This document shows, piece after piece, positions 1-7,907 of a DNA stretch of 38,247 bases. The position numbers and the translations under genes are program-made. Source of the DNA: Prochlorothrix hollandica PCC 9006 = CALU 1027 (lineage in GTDB: Bacteria > Cyanobacteriota > Cyanobacteriia > Prochlorotrichales > Prochlorotrichaceae). The stretch covers positions 41,294 to 79,540 of the forward strand of contig NZ_KB235939.1 of assembly GCF_000332315.1 (NCBI RefSeq), read 5' to 3'. Positions within the stretch are counted from its first letter, which is position 1. Every line of letters begins with the position of its first letter. The notes under the pieces were generated by a model. That model was given only the letters and a program-made list of their open reading frames with translations, was not told the origin of the DNA and ran no database searches.

Positions 1-36
1 TTTTTTCAGAGCGTCTCGATAGGGGCGCTCTTTCTC

Positions 37-258
37 TTATTGTAGTACCCCCCCAACCTCTGGATGCGCCCGATTTGCACCGATGCGTAATGGTATGTTT
101 GATTGGGTATTGCAATTCGTTAAACTGATTCCCACAATCACTGTTAACAGGCTAAGCGTTAGATATTTTAGATTGCGACTAATTTTACCCGTAAATTTGT
201 TATGGACTCGTTTTAGCCATTTATGGGGAAAAGTCTCTGAACTAGTAGATTCAGTCAT
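37..258 (-). pseudogene. truncated N-terminus of an ABC-type solute-binding lipoprotein
   Basis: A 73-codon reading frame starts at an ATG at 258. It encodes a basic N-terminus, a hydrophobic segment (about residues 30-48, YLTLSLLTVIVGISL) and a Cys (LTNC) resembling an imperfect lipobox. It then reads NIPLRIGAN, which resembles the first strand of SsuA/NMT1-like periplasmic binding proteins, normally about 320 residues long. After this match (about position 72) the frame runs into unrelated sequence and stops. The gene therefore looks like a remnant whose C-terminal four-fifths is gone. A family A palindromic element begins 17 bases upstream of the start codon and may have separated it from its promoter. 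The family assignment rests on a short motif and is an inference; it could also be a small lipoprotein of unknown role. Confidence 0.4.
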
Positions 259-274
259 AAGATATCTCTTGAAA

Positions 275-377
275 TACAGCAGTCCGAAATGGGTCGTGGG
301 GTGTGCGCCTCCGGGACGGACACCCCACCAAGGGTTTCAGCCATCGAGATCCTTACAACTGATTTAGGATTGCTGTA
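275..377 (+). repeat. family A palindromic element, copy 1 (TA-flanked MITE)
   Basis: This 103-bp element has terminal inverted repeats TACAGCAGTCC / GGATTGCTGTA and an internal GC-rich hairpin around 296-330. Two other copies lie at 18594-18687 (opposite orientation) and 36092-36194. The outermost TA on each side fits a TA target duplication, as generated by IS630/Tc1-type transposases. No transposase is encoded. Confidence 0.75.
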
Positions 378-378
378 A

Positions 379-476
379 GGGCATCTCGATTAATTGGGTT
401 GGGCGGCTTCACCGCCCGCCACAACCCCTATTCTTGCGTTGGTACAGGGGCGAGAATTTAGATTTTTTGAGGTGCC
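379..476 (+). repeat. family E palindromic element, copy 1
   Basis: This is an element of about 97 bp with ends GGGCATCTCGA / TTTGAGGTGCC, which are imperfect inverted repeats, and the core GGTTGGGCGGC...GCCCGCCACAACCCC. It matches 27408-27502 on the same strand and 35811-35908 inverted. It abuts family A copy 1 almost directly, making a compound of two small elements. Confidence 0.7.
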
Positions 477-483
477 TGTAAGT

Positions 484-818
484 GATTCATTATTAGAAAA
501 CCGTACTCTAAGTAGGCGGGGAAAATAAACAGGGTTGAAAACGGCTGTAACCCTCACTCTGCCGTCATCTCCGCCTCGGATTAATGATCCTGACCTACTT
601 AGTATTCCTTAAATAGTATCCCTTAAATAGTACCCCTTAAATAGTACCCCTTCAACAGGACGTAACATGACGTTTCCTGGATCCTGGTGCTGTCAGGAGG
701 TCAAGCCTTAGGGGCACGGTTACGTTGCTCAAGGCTAGCGTCTGGGTCTACTGGGATGGCTCGCCTCGCAATACCCCGATGATGGGTTAAGGCAGTCCTG
801 GTTTCCTTGGGTTTGCCC
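484..818. other. gene-less stretch with weak repeats
   Basis: No coding frame is supported here. Positions 505-605 form an imperfect inverted repeat (TAAGTAGG ... CCTACTTA) of about 100 bp that could be another small element. Directly after it, about 603-655, a 14-bp unit (CCTTAAATAGTAYC) is repeated three to four times. The rest up to the ribF stop shows nothing recognisable. Confidence 0.45.
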
Positions 819-1907
819 TTAGGTTTTGGGTAGATCCGAAACCCCTCGCCCTAGGATCTGTGATGCAATGGCGCAGTCTTGGGCAATTTGATCTTTCAGG
901 GCTTCCAGGGAGGCAAAGGTTTGTTCCGATCGCAAAAACTGCACCAGATCGACCCGTAACACTTGGCCATAGAGATCTAATGCCAAGGGATCTAACGCCG
1001 AGGGATCTAACGCCGAGGGATTTAATGCCGAGGGATTTAATGCCGAGGAACTTAACACCGAGGGATCTAAATCCGACGGCGATCGCCCGCCTCTTTCCCC
1101 CAGAATATGCACTTCCAAGGTTTGATCCTGGCCGGCAATGGTGGGGCGGGTGCCAATGTTCATCACACCGGGGCGGGGCTGGCTCCACGGACGATCGAGA
1201 TTGTGTACCCAAACCCCATAAACCCCCTGGCGCGGGACAAACTTATGGGGCGGCAATTGGAGATTGGCGGTGGGGAATCCGAGGGTGCGCCCCAGTTGCT
1301 GGCCCCGCACCACCTGGCCTTGGATGCCATAGGGACGACCCAGTAAGGCGTTGGCCCGGTGCAAATCCCCCTGGAGCAGGGCGTGGCGAATGGCGGAACT
1401 ACTGATGCGCTCTCCCTGCCAGATTTCCAGGGGGGTGATGTTGACAGGGATCTGGTGACGGGCGGCGATCGTTTGGAGATCCTGGGCGCTGCCCGATCGC
1501 CGCGATCCGAAACAAAAGTCTTGGCCCACGCTCAGCCCCTGGGCTTGCAATTTCTGCAATAAAATCTCTTCCACAAATTGGGTGGGGGAGAGGGTCGCCA
1601 GTTCTCGGTTAAAGGGCAACAACACCAGTTGCTGCACCCCCAGGCTTGCCAGTTGCTGGGCTTTTTCCGGGATGGGTGTGAGGAGGGCTTTGGGCTGGCC
1701 GCTGAAGAATTCCTGGGGGTGGGGGCTGAAGGTGACGACGGTGCTGTGGGGGGCAGCGGCGAGGGAGGATCCAAGCTTGGGCGGGCGATCGGCTCCGGGC
1801 AACATCGGGGCAATGACCTGGACGTGACCTTGATGCACACCGTCAAAGTTGCCTAATGCCGCCAGGATGGGGGTTCGGACTTGATCGAAAGAAGAGGCTA
1901 TCCACAC
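819..1907 (-). CDS. ribF: bifunctional riboflavin kinase / FAD synthetase RibF
   Basis: The enzyme phosphorylates riboflavin to FMN and adenylylates FMN to FAD in the cytoplasm. The N-terminal nucleotidyltransferase domain shows GNFDGVHQGH (residues 19-28), then VVTFSPHPQEFF and VGQDFCFGSRRSG. The flavokinase domain follows with GRTLGFPTANL, GVYGVWV and GVMNIGTRPT. The length of 362 residues exceeds the usual 300-330 because of a low-complexity insert (about residues 278-308). The insert is built from a 15-bp unit coding S-A-L-[ND]-P, repeated about six times (positions 960-1075), between the strand LEVHILG and the conserved C-terminal YGQVLRVDLVQFLR. Both flanking blocks are intact, so the insert is probably a tolerated surface loop. 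The gene is monocistronic as far as visible; the next minus-strand gene upstream ends at 2266. Confidence 0.95.
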   Translation of the reverse strand: MWIASSFDQVRTPILAALGNFDGVHQGHVQVIAPMLPGADRPPKLGSSLAAAPHSTVVTFSPHPQEFFSGQPKALLTPIPEKAQQLASLGVQQLVLLPFNRELATLSPTQFVEEILLQKLQAQGLSVGQDFCFGSRRSGSAQDLQTIAARHQIPVNITPLEIWQGERISSSAIRHALLQGDLHRANALLGRPYGIQGQVVRGQQLGRTLGFPTANLQLPPHKFVPRQGVYGVWVHNLDRPWSQPRPGVMNIGTRPTIAGQDQTLEVHILGERGGRSPSDLDPSVLSSSALNPSALNPSALDPSALDPLALDLYGQVLRVDLVQFLRSEQTFASLEALKDQIAQDCAIASQILGRGVSDLPKT

Positions 1908-2049
1908 GGTTTAGATTGTGCCATAGTTTCGGCTTGGGGCGGATGAGTTATCCTAACCCGGTCATTTATCCTAACCTGATCCGTTGGTTTGCCTGGGTTT
2001 GGTGTTGAATCGGGCGATCGCTCCAGGGGATTAAAGGGATCACCCCCGT

Positions 2050-2170
2050 TGGGCAACTTGCTCTTCATCCCTCATCCCCCAGCCCCTTCTCCCAGGACGG
2101 GAGAAGAGGAGCCAGAACGTTCAAAGTCCCTCTCCCGTTCTGGGAGAGGGATTTAGGGTGAGGGCAGCCC
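2050..2170. repeat. family D dispersed repeat, copy 1
   Basis: About 120 bp with the run CCCTCATCCCCCAGCCCCTT, then a 22-bp block beginning GAGCCAGAACGTTCAAAGTC and an end GGGAGAGGGATTTAGGGTGA. The same blocks recur at 27084-27198. It contains short internal inverted repeats (TCCCGTTCTGGGAGA). It lies between ribF and the LD-carboxypeptidase gene; nothing else is recognisable between 1908 and 2265. Confidence 0.6.
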
Positions 2171-2265
2171 CAGCGGGATGCTCCCGGATTAAAAGACTTC
2201 GAGTGATGGATACAGGGTAGGGGAGATCAGGGGGGCAGCGGCAACGTCAGGGAGACTTTCAGGAC

Positions 2266-3243
2266 CTAGGCGACGATCGCCAAATTCCCCTCATCGCCAT
2301 CCAAAACCGCCATGGATCCCACCGGCAACAGGGCATTAGCCCCATCATGGCCAAAGGGCAGACCGGAGACAATGGGAATGCCCAGATCCCCCAGGCGATC
2401 GTGGAGCACCTCGGCCAGGGTCAAACTCGGGACTCCTGGGGGCGGGTCACAGCGGCTAAAGCGGCCCAGGGCAATGCCCCGCACCCCGTTGAAGGCTCCC
2501 GTCATGCGCCATTGGGTCAGGTCTCGATCGAGGCGGTAGGGCACTTCCCCCACATCCTCTAGGGCCAAAATCACCCCCGTTAAGTCCGGCTGCACAGGAG
2601 TTCCCAGCAACCGGGTTGCCACCGTTAGATTTCCCGGTAACAGCCGTCCCCTCACTGTTCCACCGCCCCACCCTTCCCCCCGCAGGGGATCCAGATCCCC
2701 GCCCCGCAGGTAGCCAAAGAGCCGATCCTGGGACCACTGGGGTTCCTGGGCTAGGGTCGTCAGCACGGGACCATGGAGTCCCACGCCCCCCGCCCGGTAG
2801 AGGCTCCACAGGAGCGCGGTCATATCGGAAAATCCCAGCAGCCACCGAGGAGAACCGGCGGGGGAAACGCCAGAGAAAGCGCCAGAGAAAGCGCCAGAGA
2901 AAGCGCTAGGGGAAGCGCTAGGGGAGCTAGCCCCAGTCGCTACACCAGCCTCTGGCCAGTGCCACTGTTCCAGCAGCCGCGCCGCGCCCCAGCCCCCCCG
3001 AACCCCCACCACGCCCCGGTAGGTGCAATCGGTCCACGCTGCCGCCAGTTGCTGTCGCCGTTGGTCATCGCGGCCCGCCAGATAGCCCCAGCGATCGCCG
3101 TAGCCCGCCGCCAGATCGACCCTATACCCCTGATTGCGCCACAGATCCAGGCTCTGGTGCAGCACCTCTGTTTCCCGGAGGGTGCCGCTGGGGGTGATGG
3201 CGATGAGGCGATCGCCCGCTTGGAGGGGATAGGGGAAGGCCAT
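2266..3243 (-). CDS. LD-carboxypeptidase, peptidase family S66 (MccF/LdcA type)
   Basis: This is a serine peptidase of the S66 family, which trims the terminal D-alanine from muropeptide tetrapeptides during murein recycling or cleaves aminoacyl-nucleotide toxins (MccF). The nucleophile is Ser139 in LLGFSD, and the other triad residues fit Glu229 (LALEDVG) and His299 (GLPFGHDG). The N-terminal Rossmann-like half shows LIAITPSG and VRGGWGA. The length of 325 residues is normal once a short AFSG tandem insert (12-bp unit, about 2866-2930, residues 112-125) is discounted. That insert lies before the nucleophile block in a likely loop. No neighbour links it to a particular pathway. It has no signal peptide, which fits cytosolic recycling. 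Confidence 0.9.
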   Translation of the reverse strand: MAFPYPLQAGDRLIAITPSGTLRETEVLHQSLDLWRNQGYRVDLAAGYGDRWGYLAGRDDQRRQQLAAAWTDCTYRGVVGVRGGWGAARLLEQWHWPEAGVATGASSPSASPSAFSGAFSGAFSGVSPAGSPRWLLGFSDMTALLWSLYRAGGVGLHGPVLTTLAQEPQWSQDRLFGYLRGGDLDPLRGEGWGGGTVRGRLLPGNLTVATRLLGTPVQPDLTGVILALEDVGEVPYRLDRDLTQWRMTGAFNGVRGIALGRFSRCDPPPGVPSLTLAEVLHDRLGDLGIPIVSGLPFGHDGANALLPVGSMAVLDGDEGNLAIVA

Positions 3244-3290
3244 AGTGGGGGGTGAAATAGTGGGTAAACTGTTTAAGGTGAGAATAAAGG

Positions 3291-3369
3291 CTTACCGCTG
3301 AAAGCGGGATAAGATTAATGAGACAGTGGAGCGCGGAGCGCCCCACTGTCTCGGCTTAAGTTGATACCC
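3291..3369 (+). repeat. family B palindromic repeat, copy 1
   Basis: About 79 bp with the blocks CTTACCGCTGAAAGCGGGAT, AAGATTAATG, a near-perfect palindrome AGTGGAGCGCGGAGCGCCCCACT and GGCTTAAGTTGATACC. Six further copies occur at 11380-11455, 18560-18754 (interrupted), 19401-19475, 34252-34330, 35923-36000 and 38148-38238. All are intergenic. Confidence 0.8.
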
Positions 3370-3378
3370 AGAATAAAT

Positions 3379-3516
3379 ATGACCAATCATGTTTTGGCCT
3401 TGGGGGGCGTGGTTTTGGGGCTAGGGTTTTGTTTAACCTTTTTGGTGGTGGTGATTAGTTTGGTGGAGATTTTAGGCCGCTGGTTAACGGGGGTTGAGTC
3501 CGATCGTTCTGCCTAA
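3379..3516 (+). CDS. small single-span membrane protein, 45 residues
   Basis: An ATG frame of 45 codons encodes a polar start (MTNHV), one long hydrophobic segment (about residues 5-32, GVVLGLGFCLTFLVVVISLV) and a charged tail (GVESDRSA). One membrane-spanning helix with a short cytosolic tail is likely. It resembles in style the small OadG-like or photosystem-associated membrane peptides, but no specific family is recognised. It stands alone on the plus strand between a family B repeat and a minus-strand gene, and no strong ribosome binding site is visible. It could be a chance frame. Confidence 0.4.
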   Translation: MTNHVLALGGVVLGLGFCLTFLVVVISLVEILGRWLTGVESDRSA

Positions 3517-3585
3517 GACCTGGGATCCTGACCCTAGTACGCCAGGGGCTAAGTTCCCCTGCTCGGCAAAATCCCAGCCCATTGG

Positions 3586-4581
3586 CTAGTCTTTCTGGCG
3601 CTTTTCCTGTTGGCGCTTTTCCTGTTGGCGCTTTTCCTCTTGGCGCTGCTGGGCCTCCCGCCGTTCCTGTTCTAATTGGGCTTGGCTGTGGCGATCGTGG
3701 GCTTGGCGGTTTCGTTCCTGGCGATCCCGTTCTGCATCCGCTTGGGCTTGTTCTAGCCGTTGCTGGCGATCGTACTCCCGCCGTTGGCGATCGAGGGTCT
3801 TGTCCTGGCCCTGGCTGGGGGATGAGGGCAGACCTTTCCCAGAGGAAAACTGCCGTTTATCTTGCTGTTGCTGGCGTTTTTGCTGTTGGCGGTCTTGGGT
3901 CAGGTGCATCTGGATGATCCCATCTTGAAAATGAGTAATCCCACTGAAGCAGGCAATCGCAAAGTAAAACAAGCGCAAGATCCAGGTATTGAAGGAGAGC
4001 CAACCGATAACCCTGGCCTGATCCCAACCCACCAATCCCCCCACCAAGGATCCCACGCGATCGGCCCCCAGGGTGGCTTGACGCACTTGGTCTGGCTCCA
4101 GGGGTAGCACCGTATACTGGGCCGTGAAGCGATAGTAGCCCCAAAATCCCGTATCCCCTAGGGTGCTTTGGAGCCATTCATTGGTGAGGGTTTTGGCGGT
4201 GGCATAGGTCAGGTCATTGGCAGTACTGACCCCATTCACCCAAAGCTGGTAATGCAGAAGACTGCCGCTAAGAAACAAGAGGGGCATGAGGACAACCAGC
4301 AGACCATAACTGATGTGATAGCGGGAGTCCGGGGGCAAAAACCGGGTCAACAGTCCCAAACCCATGCCCACAATGGCAAAAATGAGAATGTTGAGCAAAT
4401 CCAAGACTTCTAGGCTGCGCACCAATCCCCCCACCAGGGGCAGGGGATACAGCAGTCGCTGGGCCACAATCACAGCGGCTGCTTTGGCCATGAAGGCAAG
4501 GCCCACCAACAGGGTGGTCAGGATACCATAGATGATTAAATTCCGCGATCGTGGGGAAGAGGTCGGCGCTGAAGCAGCCAT
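3586..4581 (-). CDS. polytopic membrane protein with Gln/Arg-rich coiled-coil tail
   Basis: The product of 331 residues is not assigned to a named family. The first 230 residues contain about four hydrophobic segments (roughly 16-38, 58-80, 90-110 and 200-222) separated by a soluble loop of about 80 residues. The last 100 residues are almost entirely Q, R, E, D and K (QQQKRQQQQDKRQ, RQQRLEQAQADAERDRQER) and end in three copies of the five-residue unit QEKRQ, encoded by a 15-bp tandem repeat at about 3590-3650. The tail should form a long charged helix in the cytoplasm. The start ATG at 4581 gives a short Ser/Pro-rich leader before the first helix. It lies 119 bp downstream of glmS on the same strand and could be cotranscribed; no functional link is evident. 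Confidence 0.75.
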   Translation of the reverse strand: MAASAPTSSPRSRNLIIYGILTTLLVGLAFMAKAAAVIVAQRLLYPLPLVGGLVRSLEVLDLLNILIFAIVGMGLGLLTRFLPPDSRYHISYGLLVVLMPLLFLSGSLLHYQLWVNGVSTANDLTYATAKTLTNEWLQSTLGDTGFWGYYRFTAQYTVLPLEPDQVRQATLGADRVGSLVGGLVGWDQARVIGWLSFNTWILRLFYFAIACFSGITHFQDGIIQMHLTQDRQQQKRQQQQDKRQFSSGKGLPSSPSQGQDKTLDRQRREYDRQQRLEQAQADAERDRQERNRQAHDRHSQAQLEQERREAQQRQEEKRQQEKRQQEKRQKD

Positions 4582-4700
4582 AAGCGCTGGTATCCTTGCC
4601 TAGGTATGAAATGAGTCTGGGGCTGGATTGGGGAAACGGGTTCTGTCCAGGTTTTGTTGGTCCAGTCTCTGGAAAATTTACCCCACTTTTGACCGATTTC

Positions 4701-6674
4701 CTATTCTACGGTGACACTCTTGGCCAAGTTACGGGGCTGATCCACATCTAAACCCCGCAGGGCAGCAATGTAATAGGACAGTAACTGAAGGGGAATCACC
4801 GTCAGCAACGGAGAAACCAGCTCATCCACCGGCGGCACCGCCAGGAGATCATCAAACATATCTGCTTCTCGTCCTATGGTGCTGACCCCAATGATTCGGG
4901 CATCGCGGGCTTTGGCTTCCTGGGCATTGGACAGGACTTTCTCATACACGGCACCGGGCACCGCGATTGCCACCACCGGCACCTTGGCATCCAACAGGGC
5001 AATGGGTCCATGCTTCATTTCCCCAGCGGGATAGCCTTCGGCGTGGATATAGCTAATTTCCTTGAGCTTCAGCGCCCCCTCCAGGGCAATGGGGAAATTA
5101 ATCCCCCGCCCCAGAAAAATGAAATCGTGGGTATCCACAAACTCATGGGCCAGGGTGGCGATCGGTTCCTCCTGATCCCTCAATAACGCCTCCATTTGCT
5201 TGGGTAGCTGGTGCAGGGCGCTGACCAGGGCGAGGAGACGATCGCTGGGCAAGTGGTGGCGATGGTGGGCCAAGTCCAGGGCCAGGGCATAGAAGGCCAT
5301 CAGTTGGGCCATAAAGGTTTTCGTGGCCGCTACCCCCACTTCCACCCCTGCCGGGGTCAGGATCACATTGGGCAGGACATGGGCCAGGGTACTTTCGGGG
5401 CGGTTGGTGATGCCCAGCAGTCTAGGCCGGTAGTCGCCGCCCTGGGGAGAGCCTTGGTGGTGGTTGCGCCGCTCCTGTTCCATTTCCAGGGCCGCGAGGG
5501 TGTCGGCGGTTTCCCCGGACTGGGTGACCCCAATGGTGAGGGTGTGGGGCATCAGGGGCGTGGGGGCATAGCGGAACTCGGAGGCATAGTGAACCGTGGT
5601 GGGAATGCCCGCCACCTGTTCCAGCAAATATTTGCCCACCAGGCTGGCGTGCCAACTGGTGCCGCAGGCCACAATCTGCACCTGTTGCAGATCGCTATAG
5701 AGATCGTCGCTAAACCGCAGTTGAACGGGGGATAACGGGTTTTGGGTTTCTTGGTTTTGGATTTCTTGGTTTTGGGTTTCTTGGTTTTGGGTTTCTTGGT
5801 TTTGAGTCGCTTTCTCTAGCCACTGGCCATTGAAGTAGGCTCCTAAACAGGCCCGCATGACTTCCGGCTGTTCGTGGATTTCCTTGAGCATGAAGTGGCG
5901 GAACCCTTGTTTCTCCACTTGGCTGGGGTTCCAGTCCAGGGTGCGGGGTTGCTTGCGGAGGCGCTCCCCCTGGAAGTTATAGACCTCTACGCCCAGGGGG
6001 GTGAGCTTGGCGATTTCCCCATTTTCCAGGGAGAGGACGGTTTGGGTATGGTTGGCGATCGCCGTCGTATCCGAGGCGCAGAAAAATTCCCCTTGGCCAA
6101 AGCCAATACAGAGGGGGGCTTGCTGGCGGGCAATGATTAACTCGTCGGGATAGGCGGCACAAATCACCGCGATCGCAAAGGCTCCCTCCAACTCCTGGAT
6201 GGCGCGGCTGATCGCTTCCAGCAGGGGCGAGAACGGTTGGGCAGTTTCGGCGGCGATCGCCGTCAGGTGGTGGGCAATGAGGTGGGGGATGGTTTCGGTG
6301 TCGGTATCCGACTCAAAGGTATAACCGAGGGCACTGAGGCGATCGCGCAAATCTCGGTGATTTTCAATGATGCCGTTTTGCACCACCGCCACCCCCTGTT
6401 CCCGGTTGAGGTGGGGGTGGGCGTTGCGTTCTTCCGGTTTGCCATGGGTGGCCCAGCGGGTGTGACCAATGCCAATTTGGGCAGGGCTACTGTGGTCTTG
6501 GAGCCGGGTTTGGAGGTTATACAGTTTGCCCTTGGCGCGAATACACTGAATCTCCCCCTCCCATAGGGTGGCGATACCGGCAGAGTCATAACCCCGATAT
6601 TCTAGTTTGCGCAGGCCATCCAAGAGGATATCGGTCGCGGTCTGGGTGCCGATATATCCCACAATTCCACACAT
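4701..6674 (-). CDS. glmS: glutamine-fructose-6-phosphate aminotransferase (isomerizing) GlmS
   Basis: The enzyme makes glucosamine-6-phosphate from fructose-6-phosphate and glutamine, the first step to UDP-GlcNAc for peptidoglycan and lipopolysaccharide. The sequence starts MCGIVGYIG with the catalytic Cys2 (after Met removal) of the class II amidotransferase domain, followed by GIGHTRWATHG and QNGIIENH. The two SIS domains carry VACGTSWHA, TQSGETADT and FLGRGINFPIALEGALKLKE, and the C-terminus LAKSVTVE is the conserved end. The length is 657 residues against about 610-630 usually. The excess is a tandem NQETQ insert (15-bp unit, five units, about residues 286-314) in the linker between glutaminase and SIS halves. 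No glmS ribozyme is visible upstream, as expected for cyanobacteria. Confidence 0.97.
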   Translation of the reverse strand: MCGIVGYIGTQTATDILLDGLRKLEYRGYDSAGIATLWEGEIQCIRAKGKLYNLQTRLQDHSSPAQIGIGHTRWATHGKPEERNAHPHLNREQGVAVVQNGIIENHRDLRDRLSALGYTFESDTDTETIPHLIAHHLTAIAAETAQPFSPLLEAISRAIQELEGAFAIAVICAAYPDELIIARQQAPLCIGFGQGEFFCASDTTAIANHTQTVLSLENGEIAKLTPLGVEVYNFQGERLRKQPRTLDWNPSQVEKQGFRHFMLKEIHEQPEVMRACLGAYFNGQWLEKATQNQETQNQETQNQEIQNQETQNPLSPVQLRFSDDLYSDLQQVQIVACGTSWHASLVGKYLLEQVAGIPTTVHYASEFRYAPTPLMPHTLTIGVTQSGETADTLAALEMEQERRNHHQGSPQGGDYRPRLLGITNRPESTLAHVLPNVILTPAGVEVGVAATKTFMAQLMAFYALALDLAHHRHHLPSDRLLALVSALHQLPKQMEALLRDQEEPIATLAHEFVDTHDFIFLGRGINFPIALEGALKLKEISYIHAEGYPAGEMKHGPIALLDAKVPVVAIAVPGAVYEKVLSNAQEAKARDARIIGVSTIGREADMFDDLLAVPPVDELVSPLLTVIPLQLLSYYIAALRGLDVDQPRNLAKSVTVE

Positions 6675-6786
6675 AGCGTTGGCTCCAATCCATGGGCATT
6701 TGAGCTATGGTAGCGCAGTTTATGGGGAGCCATCGGCCCAGGAGGGCAGGCTGTGGCTAGCCCTAGCCCAGGAATTTAAAAGTTTC

Positions 6787-6894
6787 ACTCAAAAATCCCC
6801 CTGGGAGAGCCGACTTGTAGTCGGCTTCGGGTCGAGTGCAACTCAAAAATCCGCCTGGGAGATCCGACTTGTAGTCGGCTTCCGATCGAGTGCA
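6787..6894. repeat. two tandem 54-bp repeats with internal hairpin
   Basis: Positions 6787-6840 and 6841-6894 are near-identical 54-bp units starting ACTCAAAAATCC. Each contains the perfect inverted repeat GCCGAC-TTGTA-GTCGGC or its one-base variant. They lie about 110 bp upstream of the glmS start. They could form two stem-loops in the glmS leader, or be a small mobile repeat. The rest of 6675-7063 shows no gene; 6990-7010 carries GCACTACCCACAAGTTGG, which resembles the end of the inverted-repeat element at 34654-34751. Confidence 0.6.
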
Positions 6895-7063
6895 ACTCGA
6901 CCATCCCAGGTGATGGATGGTCGGGAGGTGGGGGTGAGCGAGGGGAGCAGTTATCGATCGTATTGCGGCTAGTATAGCGGTGACCTGAATCATGAGGCAC
7001 TACCCACAAGTTGGAGATAAAGTGAGAGCAAAAATAGACCATAGTCCTATTGAAATGTGAGCC

Positions 7064-7633
7064 ATGATCGCCATCCCCCACCACATCGCCCCCGATGAAT
7101 ACCTGATCATCGATCGCGACAGCCCCACCCGCCACGAATACCACCATGGTCTCGTCTACGCTATGGCCGGTGGCAGCGGTAACCACGCCCGCATTTCGAT
7201 TAACCTGCTTAGCCTCATCAACATCCACCTCGGTAATGACATAAATTGTCGCCTCTACAATGGCGATGTCAAAGTGAACTACGCCGAAGACTTTTACTAC
7301 TATCCCGATGCCTTTGTTACCTGCGATCCCCGCGATCGGGCCGATCGCTACATCAAACGCCACCCCAAACTCATCGCCGAAGTCCTCTCCCAAAGTACCG
7401 AAGACTTTGACCGCACCGATAAATTCACCGACTACCAAAAACTCGACAGCCTCGAAGAATACATCCTCATTTCCCAAGACACCGAGCGCGTCGAATGCCG
7501 CCGCCGCCAACCCGACAACACCTGGACAACCACCGTGTATCAAACCGGCGATCGCATCACCCTCACCAGCATCAACCTCGAATTTGACATCGACCAACTC
7601 TATCGCGGCCTGGATACCGACCTAGAGCAGTAA
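7064..7633 (+). CDS. Uma2-family (DUF820) PD-(D/E)XK nuclease-like protein
   Basis: This 189-residue protein belongs to a family hugely expanded in cyanobacteria and often linked to mobile DNA; its biological substrate is unknown. The fold residues are visible: SPTRHEYHHGLVYAMAGGS near the N-terminus (Glu25), YYPDAFVTCD (Asp82), KLIAEVLSQST (Glu106) and DKFTDYQKL (Lys120). The conserved C-terminal strands YILISQDTERVECRRR follow. Length and motif order are normal, so it appears intact. It is alone on the plus strand between glmS and infB. The start ATG is preceded by GAAATGTGAGCC with no clear Shine-Dalgarno sequence. Confidence 0.88.
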   Translation: MIAIPHHIAPDEYLIIDRDSPTRHEYHHGLVYAMAGGSGNHARISINLLSLINIHLGNDINCRLYNGDVKVNYAEDFYYYPDAFVTCDPRDRADRYIKRHPKLIAEVLSQSTEDFDRTDKFTDYQKLDSLEEYILISQDTERVECRRRQPDNTWTTTVYQTGDRITLTSINLEFDIDQLYRGLDTDLEQ

Positions 7634-7651
7634 GCGAGACAGAAAATTTGG

Positions 7652-7727
7652 CGTTGGTAAACGACGGGTTGAAGTCGGGCTGAAACCCCTATCACCTCGT
7701 TCAGTTTCAGCTTTTGATGTACCAACG
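7652..7727 (+). repeat. family F palindromic element, copy 1
   Basis: This 76-bp element has inverted ends GTTGGTA / TACCAAC and the internal block GGGCTGAAACCCCTATCACC. An inverted second copy is at 29402-29475. The block AGGGTTTCAGCC on the other strand is shared, in variant form, with families A and C. Confidence 0.65.
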
Positions 7728-7767
7728 CCCACTTCGGCATCTAACCCCCCCGGCAGTAAATCCCCAC

Positions 7768-7794
7768 AAAAAAAGGGCGGTCAAGAACCGCCCT
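7768..7794 (-). terminator. Rho-independent terminator of infB
   Basis: On the minus strand the hairpin GGGCGGTT-CTTG-ACCGCCC is followed by a run of seven or more T. It lies about 115 bp beyond the infB stop and is well placed to end the rimP-nusA-infB transcript. Confidence 0.85.
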
Positions 7795-7907
7795 AGGGAT
7801 TGGCTGGAAAACAACCAGCAAGGCAGGGAAACCAAGCTACCTCGATTGACCGTGATTAACCGTGATTAACTAGGGGACAACCAGGGTTACCCCCCGTTAG
7901 GCCGAAG

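Noticed and set aside
1-36. Hairpin AGAGCG/CGCTCT as a terminator
   Set aside because: On the plus strand the following T run is interrupted (TTTCTCTTA); on the minus strand it is followed by A. The context left of the window is unknown.
4582-4700. Possible small gene or riboswitch between glmS and the membrane protein gene
   Set aside because: No frame of useful length and no conserved RNA motif was seen.
6785-7597. Minus-strand frame of 270 codons covering the Uma2 gene and the 54-bp repeats
   Set aside because: The complementary plus-strand gene has the nuclease-fold residues; this frame crosses the tandem repeat and has none.
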